Positions 27,730-37,224 are shown, numbered from the stretch's first letter. The stretch: 64,000 nt of DNA from an uncultured Pelagibacteraceae bacterium (GCA_902582845.1 CACHTQ010000003.1:62001-126000); one strand, 5' to 3'. Numbers and translations: made by a program. The notes: generated by a model from the letters alone, not told the origin.

Positions 27730-28422
27730 TTACATTTGGTCCCAATTTTGCAAAGGAGGCATTATTGACTCTAATAATTCACTATTTTTTGCAACACAAA
27801 CGATGTCAGCTGAGATGGAAATTCTTTCGTTATTAATCTTATTAGGTTGAGTTCCATGATCTGCTTTTGAGGGAAAAATTAAAATGTCATCCTCCTCGGT
27901 TTTTATATCAATAGTGGGAGTATTGAATAAATTATTCTCTTTAATTATACCCCTTCTCCTTACTGTAGGATTTGTAAACAATCCGGGAACGATTTCATTT
28001 TGAAAATTTTCAGCAAAAAAGATCAGATTAGAGTCATTGTTGTTTTTTTTTAGGTAATAAGCAAAAGAAATATGAGATTGTTGATGTTTATGTTTTAATA
28101 TATTTTCTTTACCATTTGATACAGTAGCCCAAGATCTTGTTATATATAATTCAATAGCTTTTTCATCTATTTTTAGATGATTTAAATAATTCAAAATTTT
28201 TTTTTTAATTTCTATAAATAATTTTTTAAATTTTTCATTTCTGCAGATGTATTCAAATCCTTGGGTGTCTCCAGTCCAGCTACTTATACCTCTTTTATAT
28301 TTTTCATTTTTAGAATTTTTTACCATTATTCTTATTTCTTCAATCATTTGATTTTTTATATTTTGATCTAGAGAAATTTTTTCTTTTACAATGCTTAAAG
28401 GAAATAAATTAATAATTTGCAT
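27730..28422 (-). CDS. Putative 2-oxoglutarate-Fe(II) oxygenase (TIGR02466-like)
   Basis: The 230-residue protein has the family's shape: a first part with SSWTGDTQGFEYI, then an iron-binding pattern with HKHQQSHISFAYYL (HxH-like), and a distal motif PSKADHGTQPNKINNERISISADIV that supplies the second His and the Arg for 2-oxoglutarate. These enzymes hydroxylate or otherwise oxidise unknown substrates and are frequent in marine bacteria. It overlaps nth by one base. The substrate is not known; position between nth and the kinase gives no clue. Confidence 0.75.
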   Translation of the reverse strand: MQIINLFPLSIVKEKISLDQNIKNQMIEEIRIMVKNSKNEKYKRGISSWTGDTQGFEYICRNEKFKKLFIEIKKKILNYLNHLKIDEKAIELYITRSWATVSNGKENILKHKHQQSHISFAYYLKKNNNDSNLIFFAENFQNEIVPGLFTNPTVRRRGIIKENNLFNTPTIDIKTEEDDILIFPSKADHGTQPNKINNERISISADIVCVAKNSELLESIMPPLQNWDQM

Positions 28423-29075
28423 TATGCTTTATTTGTTTTGATCTGATTTTTTCTATTAGGATAACAAGTAGTACATATTTTACAAGTCAAACCGTAACAA
28501 CTTCTAGCCTTGCAATATTCTCTCCCATAATAGATTATTTGTAAATGTAATTTGTTCCAATATTTTTTAGGGAATAATCTTTTTAAATCATTTTCTGTTT
28601 GAACAACATTTTTTCCATTTGTTAATCCCCATCTCTGAGCCAACCTGTGAATGTGGGTATCAATAGGAAAAGCTGGATGACCAAAACCTTGAGACATTAC
28701 AACGCTAGCAGTCTTATGTCCTACGCCTGGTAATTTTTCAAGTTCATCAAAAGTTTTGGGTACTTTGCTATTGTAGTATTTGACCAATATTTTTGACAAA
28801 TTATAAATACTTCTTGCTTTAATTCTGAAAATACCAATTTTTTTAATTAATGTTTCTATTTTTTTTCTTCCTAATTTAACAAAGTGTTCTGGTTTATAAT
28901 ATTTTGGATAAATATTTTTAGTGACATTATTTACATTTACATCTGTGCACTGAGCAGAAAGAAGAACAGATATCAATAGAGTAAACACGTTTCGACTTTT
29001 GAGAGGGACTTCTATATTTGGATATGTTTTATTAAGTATTTTTAGTATTATTTTTGCTCTTTGAATTTCATTCAT
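28422..29075 (-). CDS. nth: Endonuclease III (DNA glycosylase / AP lyase)
   Basis: Nth removes oxidised pyrimidines and cuts the abasic site. The helix-hairpin-helix KLPGVGHKTASVVMSQGFGHPAFPIDTHIHRLAQRWG contains the catalytic Lys and Asp (about residues 117-138). LLSAQCTDVNVNNVTKNIYP is the N-terminal signature. The length is 217 residues. The C-terminal iron-sulphur loop reads CKARSCYGLTCKICTTC: Cys at offsets 0, 5, 10, 13 and 16 rather than the E. coli pattern 0, 7, 10, 16. It touches dapB by one base. Confidence 0.92.
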   Translation of the reverse strand: MNEIQRAKIILKILNKTYPNIEVPLKSRNVFTLLISVLLSAQCTDVNVNNVTKNIYPKYYKPEHFVKLGRKKIETLIKKIGIFRIKARSIYNLSKILVKYYNSKVPKTFDELEKLPGVGHKTASVVMSQGFGHPAFPIDTHIHRLAQRWGLTNGKNVVQTENDLKRLFPKKYWNKLHLQIIYYGREYCKARSCYGLTCKICTTCYPNRKNQIKTNKA

Positions 29076-29857
29076 TATTTGAAATTCATTAAGTCTCTCA
29101 TGGAATATAAGCCAGGTTTTTTTTTCATTAACCAGCTAGCAGCTGCAAGGGCACCCTCAGAATAAAGTGCTCTATCAAACGCTTCATGATTAAGTCTTAT
29201 TATTTCTTTGCCACTGGAAAATAAAACTTCATGTTCACCAATAATTTTACCTTTTCTTGTCGAATTAAAATTTATTTTTTTTCCATAAGGAAAATTTTTT
29301 TTATTTAAATATTTCTTACCCATAATTTCATATAAATTTTTATTTTTCCCTGTTGCAATGCCTTGACCTAACATTAATGCTGTTCCTGAGGGATGATCTT
29401 TTTTAAACTTATGATGAGTTTCGAAAACTTTACTTAGAAAATTATTACCTAGAGACTTTGATGCTATTTCAGTTAAATACATTAAAAGATTTATTCCAAG
29501 ACTCATATTTCCAGCCTTGAGAATTGGAATTTTTCTTGAGATTTTTTTGATCACGTCTTCCTCTTTTTTGGTGAACCCTGTAGTTCCGATTACTACTCTT
29601 TTTTTTTGTTTTACAGCAATCATGAGAACTTCAAGTGTGCATTTTGGAACTGTAAAATCAATTATAATATCGGCCTCTTCAAAGGCCTCTGGATTATTCA
29701 TCCTTGGTAAAATACCTAAAATTTTTTTTCTTTGAGCCTTATTTTCTGTGAGACTGATTATTTTAAATTTTTTATCTTTGCTAGCAGATTTGATTAGTTG
29801 TTGTCCCATTCTACCTAGACATCCTGTAATTGTTAAATTTATTTTTCTAGCTTTCAT
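29075..29857 (-). CDS. dapB: 4-hydroxy-tetrahydrodipicolinate reductase
   Basis: DapB works in the lysine and diaminopimelate pathway. The NAD(P)-binding motif is TITGCLGRMGQQLIKS at residues 9-24. VVIGTTGFTKKEED and ILKAGNMSLGINLLMYLTE are family signatures, and ETHHKFKKDHPSGTALMLG holds the catalytic His pair and Lys. The length is 260 residues. It follows the sulfotransferase gene with an 11-base overlap and leads into nth. dapB beside dnaJ-dnaK is usual in Alphaproteobacteria, but here the sulfotransferase lies between. Confidence 0.95.
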   Translation of the reverse strand: MKARKINLTITGCLGRMGQQLIKSASKDKKFKIISLTENKAQRKKILGILPRMNNPEAFEEADIIIDFTVPKCTLEVLMIAVKQKKRVVIGTTGFTKKEEDVIKKISRKIPILKAGNMSLGINLLMYLTEIASKSLGNNFLSKVFETHHKFKKDHPSGTALMLGQGIATGKNKNLYEIMGKKYLNKKNFPYGKKINFNSTRKGKIIGEHEVLFSSGKEIIRLNHEAFDRALYSEGALAAASWLMKKKPGLYSMRDLMNFK

Positions 29858-30689
29858 ATTGAAAAAACTTCAAGTCATTTTCATAATATTCGTTCATTTT
29901 CTTAATCATGCTTTCATCAAGATTTTTTTTCCAGTTATTTTCTGGTCCTTGATAAAAGAATTTTATTTTTCTATTGTCTTTCAAAGAATATACATTTTCT
30001 CCAAATTTGCCTTCATTTTCTATGTTTTGCAGACTTTTAAAGTTAGTCGTATCGATAGCATTTTTCAGCTTATTTTGATCAATTTTATTGTCAAATCTCA
30101 TTAAGGTATTTACAAAAACTACTAGCTTTTCAAAAGTTTGAGATGGATTTTTAACCATATCTTCGTATCTAATTATTACCTTTCTTAAAGTTTTGTTGTT
30201 TAACCAAGATCGATAATTAATCCTCCAAGAGTTAACAATATTTGTTTTTGCATAGTTTTTTAAGTGAGGATAATCATCTAATACTTTATTTTCGTCTTGC
30301 ATGAATTTCAATGCTTCATCATAATTTTCTAAATCATTATGATTTTTAACTGAAGTGATTACATTCCTTGGATCTCTGATGATATAAATAACTCCCAAAG
30401 TATATTCAGGTTTTGTAAAGTCGTTTCCAAACGCGGTTATTAGAGAGTTATGAGTTTTTAAAAACTTTACTTTTTTTTGATCACAAATATCTTTTTGTGA
30501 GGTTTCCCAATGTTTATGAATTTCGCCCTGTTTAACCTTTTCTTTAAAGAATTGTTTATTTGGGTAATCTTCTATCAAGTTTAACTTATTAATATCAAAA
30601 ATTCCATTATCACAAAAATAATAAGCAGTTAGAAAAGATCTTACCCAAGTATTTCCGCTTTTTGGATATGAGGCAATCCAGATAATCAT
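29847..30689 (-). CDS. Sulfotransferase-domain protein
   Basis: The 280-residue protein is a PAPS-dependent sulfotransferase. The 5'-phosphosulfate loop is IASYPKSGNTWVRSFLTAYY at residues 5-24, and the 3'-phosphate motif is VIYIIRDPRNVITSVKNHND near residue 100. The late region IRYEDMVKNPSQTFEKLV and YQGPENNWKKNLD matches the family C-terminus (GxxGxWK-like, here with GPENNWK). The acceptor is unknown; lipids, sugars or surface polymers are possible. It overlaps dapB by 11 bases, and 71 AT-rich bases separate it from dnaJ. Confidence 0.88.
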   Translation of the reverse strand: MIIWIASYPKSGNTWVRSFLTAYYFCDNGIFDINKLNLIEDYPNKQFFKEKVKQGEIHKHWETSQKDICDQKKVKFLKTHNSLITAFGNDFTKPEYTLGVIYIIRDPRNVITSVKNHNDLENYDEALKFMQDENKVLDDYPHLKNYAKTNIVNSWRINYRSWLNNKTLRKVIIRYEDMVKNPSQTFEKLVVFVNTLMRFDNKIDQNKLKNAIDTTNFKSLQNIENEGKFGENVYSLKDNRKIKFFYQGPENNWKKNLDESMIKKMNEYYENDLKFFQYES

Positions 30690-30760
30690 ATTTATTTATT
30701 AAACTAGGTATTAATTATTTCAACTTAAATATTATTTTTGATAAACTAAAGATGAATTTA

Positions 30761-31897
30761 TCAACTTTTCCAAAAATCTTTTGCTTTTTGAAAAAATTTT
30801 TTGATACTCGGATTAGATTTATCGTTTTCTATTTCTCTGAATTTTTCTAAAAGACTTCTTTGCTCTTTGTTTAAATATACCGGAACCTCAGTTTTAATTT
30901 GTACATACAAATCTCCAAAATCTCCTCTACGCATAAAAGGCATTCCTTTGCCTTTCAACCTAAATTGTTTACCATCTTGAGTTCCATCAGGTATTTTTAT
31001 TTTCGCTTTTTTACCATCTATTGTTGGTATTTCTATTGTTGTACCAAGCGCTGCGTCTGCTATTGAAATTGGGAATTCAAAGAATAAATTTACATCTGAT
31101 CTTTTAAATAATTCGTGAGACTTTACATTTATAAATAAATATAAATCACCACTACCACCACCTCTAGTCCCTGCCTCACCTTTCCCAGCAAGTCTAATTC
31201 TTGTTCCGTCATCAACCCCTTTTGGTATTGTGACAGATATTTTTTTTGAGGTTTGAGTGTTTCCCTGTCCATTACAGTCTGAGCAAGGATTAGTTATTTC
31301 TTCTCCACTTCCAGCACATTGAGGACATGTTTGTTGAACTGTAAAAAAACCTTGATTAGATCTAACTCTACCGTTTCCTCCACAGTAGCCACATCTATCA
31401 GGGCTAGACCCTGGCTTAGATCCATTTCCTTTACATGTGATACATTTTTCTGATGTTGAAAATTGTATATTTTGCTTTTTACCCGCGTAGGCTTCTTCTA
31501 AAGTAATTGATAAATCATATCTTAGATCTGAGCCTCTATTATTTGAGCTTCTTCCTCTAGAACTTCTTCTTCCGCCACCGAAGTCGCCAAAAAAATCCTC
31601 AAATATGTCTGAAAAATCTGCACCACTAAAACCCCCAAAACCTCCAAATCCACCTTGTCCACCGCCACCATTTTCAAAGGCAGCATGACCAAAATTATCG
31701 TAATTTTCTTTTTTAGATTTATCAGATAGAATGCCGTAAGCTTCACTTGCTTCTTTAAATTTTTCCTCGGCTTCTTTATCGCCCGGATTTTTATCTGGAT
31801 GATATTTTATAGCTAACTTTCTATACGCAGATTTTAACTCTTCAGGGGATGCGCTCTTATTTACTCCGAGGACGTCATAATAATCTCTTTTTGCCAT
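30761..31897 (-). CDS. dnaJ: Chaperone protein DnaJ
   Basis: DnaJ delivers substrates to DnaK and stimulates its ATPase. The J domain starts [19 protein letters not shown] with HPD at about residues 33-35. A Gly/Phe-rich linker follows. Four zinc-finger repeats are [24 protein letters not shown] and CSDCNGQG (about residues 150-216). The C-terminal substrate domains follow. The 378-residue length is normal. It is 27 bases behind dnaK and is probably co-transcribed with it. Confidence 0.98.
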   Translation of the reverse strand: MAKRDYYDVLGVNKSASPEELKSAYRKLAIKYHPDKNPGDKEAEEKFKEASEAYGILSDKSKKENYDNFGHAAFENGGGGQGGFGGFGGFSGADFSDIFEDFFGDFGGGRRSSRGRSSNNRGSDLRYDLSITLEEAYAGKKQNIQFSTSEKCITCKGNGSKPGSSPDRCGYCGGNGRVRSNQGFFTVQQTCPQCAGSGEEITNPCSDCNGQGNTQTSKKISVTIPKGVDDGTRIRLAGKGEAGTRGGGSGDLYLFINVKSHELFKRSDVNLFFEFPISIADAALGTTIEIPTIDGKKAKIKIPDGTQDGKQFRLKGKGMPFMRRGDFGDLYVQIKTEVPVYLNKEQRSLLEKFREIENDKSNPSIKKFFQKAKDFWKS

Positions 31898-31924
31898 TTA
31901 ATACCCCGGACAGATAAATGTATG

Positions 31925-33850
31925 TTAAGCGCTCTTTTCTTTATTCTCGTCTTTTACTTCCTCAAAATCAGCATCAACAACATTATCCTCTTTTTTTCCT
32001 TTATCATCTTTACCATCATCTTTATTAGAATCTGGTTTTGTATTTTGTTGTGATTTATATATTGCTTCTCCAAGTTTCATTGAAGCTTGAACTAACGCTT
32101 CAGTTTTTTTCTTGATATCGTCTGTGTTTTCACCTTTAAGAGCTTCTTTCAGTTGACCTGAAGCATCTTCAATAGCTTTTTTGTCAGCTTCAGATACTTT
32201 AGAACCATGTTCTTTAAGATTTTTGTCTGTAGAATGAATTAAGGTATCTGCCTGATTCCTTACATCTACCGACTCCCTTTTCTTTTTATCGGCATCTTTA
32301 TTAGCTTCAGCATCTTTTACCATTTTTTCAATTTCTTCATCACTTAATCCACCCGAGGCTTGAATTTGAATTTTTTGTTCTTTTCCAGTTCCCTTATCTT
32401 TTGCTGAGACATTAACGATACCATTTGCATCAATATCAAATGTAACTTCAATTTGAGGTACACCTCTAGGCGCAGGTGCAATTCCAACAAGTTCGAAGTT
32501 CCCTAAAATTTTATTATCAGCTGCCATTTCTCTTTCACCTTGTAATACCCTAATAGAAACAGCAGGTTGATTATCTTCAGCAGTTGAAAATACTTGGCTT
32601 TTTTTTGTAGGTATTGTTGTATTTTTTTCTATTAACTTTGTAGACACTCCACCAAGAGTTTCAATTCCAAGAGAGAGAGGTGTTACATCTAATAATAATA
32701 CATCTTTCACATCTCCTTGAAGAACACCTGCTTGAATTGCAGCACCCATAGCCACAACTTCGTCAGGGTTAACACTTTTATTAGGTTCTTTTCCAAAGAA
32801 ATTCTTAACTTCTTCAATTACTTTTGGCATTCTTGTCATTCCACCAACCATTACAACTTCATCAATTTCATTTGCTGTGATACCAGCATCCTTCAACGCT
32901 GTTTTACAAGGTGGCATTGTTTTTGCTATAAGATCTTCAACTAATGCTTCTAGTTTTGCTCTTGTAAGTTTTAAATTGATATGTTTTGGACCTGTTTTGT
33001 CAGCTGTTATAAACGGTAAATTTATATCAGTTTGTTCAGCTGAAGATAATTCAATTTTAGCTTTCTCAGCTGCCTCTTTTAATCTTTGAAGAGCAAGCTT
33101 ATCTGATTTTAAATCTATGCCATTATCTTTTTTAAATTCAGCAATTAAATATTCCACTACAGAATTATCAAAATCTTCACCACCTAAAAATGTATCTCCG
33201 TTAGTTGATTTAACTTCAAAAACTCCATCACCAAGCTCAAGTATTGAAACATCAAATGTTCCACCACCTAAGTCATAAACTGCAATTTTTTTATTTTGTT
33301 TTTTATCTAAACCATATGCTAATGATGCAGCAGTTGGTTCATTTATAATTCTTAAAACTTCTAGACCTGCAATTTTACCAGCATCTTTTGTTGCTTGTCT
33401 TTGAGCATCATTAAAGTATGCAGGCACAGTAATCACAGCTTTTGTAACAGCTTGGCCTAAATATTTTTCTGCTGTTTCTTTCATTTTTTGTAAAATAAAA
33501 GCTGAAATTTGAGAAGGAGAGTATTTTTCTCCTTTAGATTCTATCCATGCATCTCCTTTTTCTGAGTTAACAATCTTGAATGGAGCTGCTTCTATATCTT
33601 TTTTAACAGTTGGGTCATCAAAGTTTCTTCCAATTAATCTTTTAACTGCAAAAATAGTATTTTCAGGATTTGTCACAGCTTGTCTTTTAGCTGGTTGTCC
33701 TATTAATTTTTCTTTTTCCTCAGTAAAGGCAACAACAGATGGTGTTGTTCTAGCCCCTTCTGCATTTTCTAAAACTTTTGCTTGGCTTCCTTCCATTATA
33801 GCTACACAAGAGTTAGTAGTTCCCAAATCTATTCCAATAATTTTACTCAT
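31925..33850 (-). CDS. dnaK: Chaperone protein DnaK (Hsp70)
   Basis: DnaK is the ATP-driven Hsp70 chaperone. [18 protein letters not shown] opens the nucleotide-binding domain, [24 protein letters not shown] is the second phosphate loop and [12 protein letters not shown] the third. The linker [19 protein letters not shown] leads to the substrate-binding domain, and the lid ends with a lysine- and aspartate-rich tail, [16 protein letters not shown]. The length of 641 residues is normal. A clean sigma-32 type promoter and an SD (GAGGAG) precede the start. Confidence 0.99.
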   Translation of the reverse strand: MSKIIGIDLGTTNSCVAIMEGSQAKVLENAEGARTTPSVVAFTEEKEKLIGQPAKRQAVTNPENTIFAVKRLIGRNFDDPTVKKDIEAAPFKIVNSEKGDAWIESKGEKYSPSQISAFILQKMKETAEKYLGQAVTKAVITVPAYFNDAQRQATKDAGKIAGLEVLRIINEPTAASLAYGLDKKQNKKIAVYDLGGGTFDVSILELGDGVFEVKSTNGDTFLGGEDFDNSVVEYLIAEFKKDNGIDLKSDKLALQRLKEAAEKAKIELSSAEQTDINLPFITADKTGPKHINLKLTRAKLEALVEDLIAKTMPPCKTALKDAGITANEIDEVVMVGGMTRMPKVIEEVKNFFGKEPNKSVNPDEVVAMGAAIQAGVLQGDVKDVLLLDVTPLSLGIETLGGVSTKLIEKNTTIPTKKSQVFSTAEDNQPAVSIRVLQGEREMAADNKILGNFELVGIAPAPRGVPQIEVTFDIDANGIVNVSAKDKGTGKEQKIQIQASGGLSDEEIEKMVKDAEANKDADKKKRESVDVRNQADTLIHSTDKNLKEHGSKVSEADKKAIEDASGQLKEALKGENTDDIKKKTEALVQASMKLGEAIYKSQQNTKPDSNKDDGKDDKGKKEDNVVDADFEEVKDENKEKSA

Positions 33851-33870
33851 AATTATTAATTCTCCTCGTC

Positions 33871-33898
33871 ATATAAGTGTTATTTTTAATTCTACAAG
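33871..33898 (-). promoter_or_regulatory. Heat-shock (sigma-32) promoter of dnaKJ
   Basis: Read on the minus strand the sequence is CTTG, 17 bases, CTTATAT. This is a full match to the alphaproteobacterial sigma-32 consensus CTTG-N17/18-CYTATNT. The leader to the dnaK ATG is short (about 14 bases after the start point) and includes GAGGAG as ribosome binding site. Confidence 0.75.
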
Positions 33899-33910
33899 CT
33901 GTTCCAATCA

Positions 33911-34549
33911 TTATTTAGTCTCTGAATTCTCTTTAGTTTCCTCTGTTTTGGGTGCTTTTTCTTGAGTTTTCTTAGCTACGCCAACCAAAGAGGGTCTTAG
34001 TAATCTATCTTTAATGGTGAAACCTTTTTGAATTTCTTGAATTATAGTTCCCGGCTCTTTTGTATCATCCTCAATTTCCATCATTGCTTGATGAAAGTTT
34101 GGATCTAATTTTTTATTTAAACTATCAATCTGTTTAATATCATTTTTGTTAAATATAGATATTAAATCTTTATGGATTATATCAAAATGTTCTAAAGTTT
34201 TTTTTAGTGCCTCAGAATCTTTCAACTTTTCATCACTCTCTAAAATATTTTTAGATCTTTCAAAATTATCTATAAGGCTAAGCGCTTCTTTAGCAAACGA
34301 AAAACCACCATATTCAAAAGCATCTTCCTTCTCCTTCTCAAACCTTCTCCTTTGATTTTCCATTTCAGCAAATGTTCTAGCTAGTTTATCTTCAAGCTCT
34401 AAAATCTTTTCTTCTGGTGTTAATTCTTTTTTTTCCTCTTCCTTTTTTTTATTATGATCGTCCGTTTGATCCTGAGGCTTAGTGGATTGACCATTTTCTT
34501 CATTAGCTAAATTTTCGTTTTTGATATTTTCATTTTGGTCTTTTTCCAT
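33911..34549 (-). CDS. grpE: Nucleotide exchange factor GrpE
   Basis: GrpE releases ADP from DnaK. The 212-residue protein starts with an acidic, lysine-rich disordered stretch, then a long coiled coil (about residues 45-105, with ELEDKLARTFAEMENQRRRFEKEKEDAFEYG), and a C-terminal beta domain with NFHQAMMEIEDD and GFTIKDRLLRPSLVGVAKK. It precedes dnaK by 60 bases. A weaker sigma-32-like motif (CTGG-N17-ACCATAT) lies upstream, next to its start codon and in the gap before divergent rdgB. Confidence 0.95.
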   Translation of the reverse strand: MEKDQNENIKNENLANEENGQSTKPQDQTDDHNKKKEEEKKELTPEEKILELEDKLARTFAEMENQRRRFEKEKEDAFEYGGFSFAKEALSLIDNFERSKNILESDEKLKDSEALKKTLEHFDIIHKDLISIFNKNDIKQIDSLNKKLDPNFHQAMMEIEDDTKEPGTIIQEIQKGFTIKDRLLRPSLVGVAKKTQEKAPKTEETKENSETK

Positions 34550-34557
34550 AATTGCTT

Positions 34558-34585
34558 ATATGGTAAGAAATTTAGGAATTTCCAG
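34558..34585 (-). promoter_or_regulatory. Weak candidate heat-shock promoter of grpE
   Basis: On the minus strand: CTGG, 17 bases, ACCATAT, with eight bases from the -10 end to the grpE ATG. It differs from CTTG-N17-CYTATNT in the -35 (one base) and the -10 (two bases), but its -10 resembles that of hslV (TCCATTT). It fills the 36-base gap between divergent grpE and rdgB. Confidence 0.3.
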
Positions 34586-35188
34586 ATGTTAAAAAAAAAA
34601 ATATCAAAAATACTAATTGGCACAAACAACAAGGGAAAACTTAGAGAAATTAAGGGTTTATTGCCAAAATCAATTAAGATTTTCTCTACATCAGATTTTA
34701 ATCTTAAAAGCCCATCAGAAAATGGACTTACATTTAAGGAAAATTCAATAATCAAATCTAAGTATTTTTCAAAAAAATCTAATTTAGTTTGTATTGCTGA
34801 TGATTCTGGTCTTGAAATAGATTGTTTGGATAAAAAGCCTGGAATCTTTTCAGCTAGATGGGCAGGATCCAAGGGTGATTTTAATAAGGCAATTAAAAGA
34901 GTATATAAAGAGTTAGATAAAAAAGATAAGAATTGGAAAGCTAAAAAAATTAAAGCAAGATTTGTATGTGCGCTGTCAATTTGTTATTTAGATAAAATAA
35001 TCGGAAGTGTAATAGGAAAAATTGAAGGTTCTATTTCAAACAAAATTAGAGGAAAAAATGGTTTTGGATATGATCCAATTTTTATTCCAAAAAAAAAGAG
35101 ACAAACTTTTGGTGAAATGAAGTTTTCTAGTAAATGTAAAATTGACCATAGATCAATCGCTTTTAAAAAAATTAAAAAATTTCTTTAA
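34586..35188 (+). CDS. rdgB: RdgB/HAM1 family non-canonical purine NTP pyrophosphatase
   Basis: RdgB hydrolyses XTP and ITP to keep deaminated purines out of DNA. ILIGTNNKGKLREIKGLL at the N-terminus, CIADDSGLEIDCLDKKPGIFSARWAG with catalytic Asp, and GFGYDPIFIP plus KCKIDHRSIAFKKI at the end are all family signatures. The track starts at 34535, inside divergent grpE; the ATG at 34586 (MLKKKISKILIGTNN) fits the family N-terminus and gives 200 residues. The 3' end overlaps the convergent LpoA-like gene by 17 bases. Confidence 0.94.
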   Translation: MLKKKISKILIGTNNKGKLREIKGLLPKSIKIFSTSDFNLKSPSENGLTFKENSIIKSKYFSKKSNLVCIADDSGLEIDCLDKKPGIFSARWAGSKGDFNKAIKRVYKELDKKDKNWKAKKIKARFVCALSICYLDKIIGSVIGKIEGSISNKIRGKNGFGYDPIFIPKKKRQTFGEMKFSSKCKIDHRSIAFKKIKKFL

Positions 35189-36326
35189 GTTTACCGTTAT
35201 TAACCTCATAAAAATTTAATTGGTGATTTATCTTGTTATCTTTAATTTCAAAAACTCCTATTTTCCCTTTAAATGTATTTTGAGTTTTAAACGATTTGTT
35301 TATTTCTAAAGATTCATTTTTAAGTGATAGATAATATATTAACCCAACCAAATCATAACACAGTAATGATAGATAACTTGGTTTATAATTAAATTTTTCA
35401 AAAAATTTATTAGTAAACTCATCCAAATTTTGTTTGTTAATTGAAGGATAATAAATTGGTTGTAAATTTTGTTCTTTTAACAAACTTTCATCAAACCATT
35501 GGTTTAAAGTAATTATATATTTATTTTTTGGTGATACGTCGGTATACAGCAATGAAGTAATAACACTTTTTAAACTCTCATCAAAATCTGTAATTATGAC
35601 AGAATCAAATTTTACATTTCCAAGAGTGTATTTTTTTTCAAGATTTTCTATAATTTTTTCCTTATTTGGATCATCAGTATTTTCAACTCGTAATATTTCA
35701 TCTAATAAATTTTGCTTCCTTATCCCATAGTTTGTGATTTTCTCTATTTGTTTTGTTAATTTAGTAGGATCAATATCATAGTTGTATTGCTTAAAAAATT
35801 TTATCTTTGATTCCTCAATTCCTTTTTTGATCTCTAGGTCGTAATTTAAATTAGGAATTAAAAAAATTGTTTTTTTTATTTCATTTTTTTCTAAAAATTT
35901 TTTGATTGTGTTAAGTTGTGATGATGAGTTAATGCCACTGCTTATGATATTTTTATGAAGATCTAAAGTTTTGTTCGTTAAAGATAAAAAAGTGATATTT
36001 TTTACTTTATTTAAAAATAATAAGTTTTTATGAAAAACTGGACCGATGACTAATGATATTCCCATTTTCTCAAATTCTAGAGCTGAACGTAAAGTCACAT
36101 CGGGATCTGAACTGGTGTCTTTAGGATATATTTCTATGTTATTATTTTTTATATCAATTAAGGCCATCCTAATAGAATTAAGTATTTGTTTTCCTAAAGA
36201 CGCATCTTCTCCTGACAGTGGAGCTAACACTCCTACTTTAATTTTTGTTTCCTCAGAATATGAAATGGATATTTCAAATAATAAAACAAAAAATATATAG
36301 AAAGGAATTTTTAAAAATTTATTCAT
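35172..36326 (-). CDS. Penicillin-binding-protein activator (LpoA-like), periplasmic
   Basis: The 384-residue protein has a signal peptide (KIPFYIFFVLLFEISISYS) and then a periplasmic-binding-protein type I fold: KVGVLAPLSGEDASLGKQILNSIRMALIDI, as in branched-chain amino acid binding proteins and LpoA. It diverges from rsmI, the position where alphaproteobacterial penicillin-binding-protein activators occur. That context favours an LpoA-like role in activating a peptidoglycan synthase over a transport role. No transporter genes are near. Confidence 0.7.
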   Translation of the reverse strand: MNKFLKIPFYIFFVLLFEISISYSEETKIKVGVLAPLSGEDASLGKQILNSIRMALIDIKNNNIEIYPKDTSSDPDVTLRSALEFEKMGISLVIGPVFHKNLLFLNKVKNITFLSLTNKTLDLHKNIISSGINSSSQLNTIKKFLEKNEIKKTIFLIPNLNYDLEIKKGIEESKIKFFKQYNYDIDPTKLTKQIEKITNYGIRKQNLLDEILRVENTDDPNKEKIIENLEKKYTLGNVKFDSVIITDFDESLKSVITSLLYTDVSPKNKYIITLNQWFDESLLKEQNLQPIYYPSINKQNLDEFTNKFFEKFNYKPSYLSLLCYDLVGLIYYLSLKNESLEINKSFKTQNTFKGKIGVFEIKDNKINHQLNFYEVNNGKLKEIF

Positions 36327-36360
36327 TTAATGATTTATATAATTTTAGTATTGTATAATT

Positions 36361-37224
36361 ATGGCTGTAAACCCTAAATTTCAAAATAAAGAAATTAAAA
36401 AAGGTCTATATATAATACCAACTCCGATTGGAAATTTAGGAGATATTACTTACCGAGCAATAGAAATTTTAAAAAAGTCTGATTTTATTCTATGTGAGGA
36501 CACTCGAATTTCCAGAAAAGTGATGGAAAAATTTGAGGTAAAATCGAAATTATTATCCAATCACAAATTTAATGAAAAGAAAAATTTATCCTTAATTGTT
36601 AATCATTTAAGAAATGACAAAATTATATCTCTTGTTTCAGACGCTGGCACTCCTGGAATATCAGATCCTGGAGCTATCTTAGTAAGAGAATGTGTTAAGG
36701 AGAAAATAAATATTTTTCCATTACCAGGCCCTTCCGCAGTTAGTACTGCTGTATCAATTAGCGGCTTTTCTGAAAAATATTTTTTTTATGGTTTTTTTCC
36801 ATCGAAGTTAAAGGACATTAAAAATGATTTAAAATTACTTTCCCAGTTGAACTCTAGCATTGTTTTTTTTATTTCATCAAAAAAAATGAACAAAACAATT
36901 CCATTTTTAAAAGAAAGTTTTTCTGATAGAGAAATTTTGATTTGTAGAGAAATGACAAAAATTTATGAAGAATATTTAAGATATAATGTTGACGATTTAA
37001 AAACCTTAGATGAAAATTTAAAGGGCGAACTAACTCTTGTAATATCTGAAAAAAAAAGAATAAAAAAGAGTTCTCTTTTATTAAGTGAATCAGATAAGAA
37101 TAACATAAGGAAAATGATTAAAAAATTAAGTATCAAAGAAATTGTAAATCTAATTTCTCAAAACAATGCTGTTCCCAAAAAAAAAATTTATAATTTTTGT
37201 TTAAAGATAAAAAATGAAGTTTAA
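36361..37224 (+). CDS. rsmI: 16S rRNA (cytidine-1402-2'-O)-methyltransferase RsmI
   Basis: RsmI methylates the ribose of C1402 in the decoding centre. GLYIIPTPIGNLGDITYRAIEILKKSDFILCEDTR is the family N-terminus, and LVSDAGTPGISDPGAILVRE and PLPGPSAVSTAVSISGF carry SAM and RNA contacts. The length is 287 residues. The following BON gene starts inside its last codons (11-base overlap). In relatives, yraN often follows rsmI; it is missing here. Confidence 0.95.
   Translation: MAVNPKFQNKEIKKGLYIIPTPIGNLGDITYRAIEILKKSDFILCEDTRISRKVMEKFEVKSKLLSNHKFNEKKNLSLIVNHLRNDKIISLVSDAGTPGISDPGAILVRECVKEKINIFPLPGPSAVSTAVSISGFSEKYFFYGFFPSKLKDIKNDLKLLSQLNSSIVFFISSKKMNKTIPFLKESFSDREILICREMTKIYEEYLRYNVDDLKTLDENLKGELTLVISEKKRIKKSSLLLSESDKNNIRKMIKKLSIKEIVNLISQNNAVPKKKIYNFCLKIKNEV

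Noticed and set aside
29748-30104. 118-residue plus-strand ORF
   Set aside because: It is antisense to dapB and the sulfotransferase, hydrophobic by base composition, with no family pattern.
32717-32944. Antisense ORF in dnaK, and similar shadows in hslU, rho, mnmG and katG
   Set aside because: All lie opposite strongly conserved coding regions, with no start signals or recognisable domains.
34535-34585. Longer rdgB start in the track
   Set aside because: It would overlap the grpE start, and the extra residues are unlike the family; the ATG at 34586 fits.
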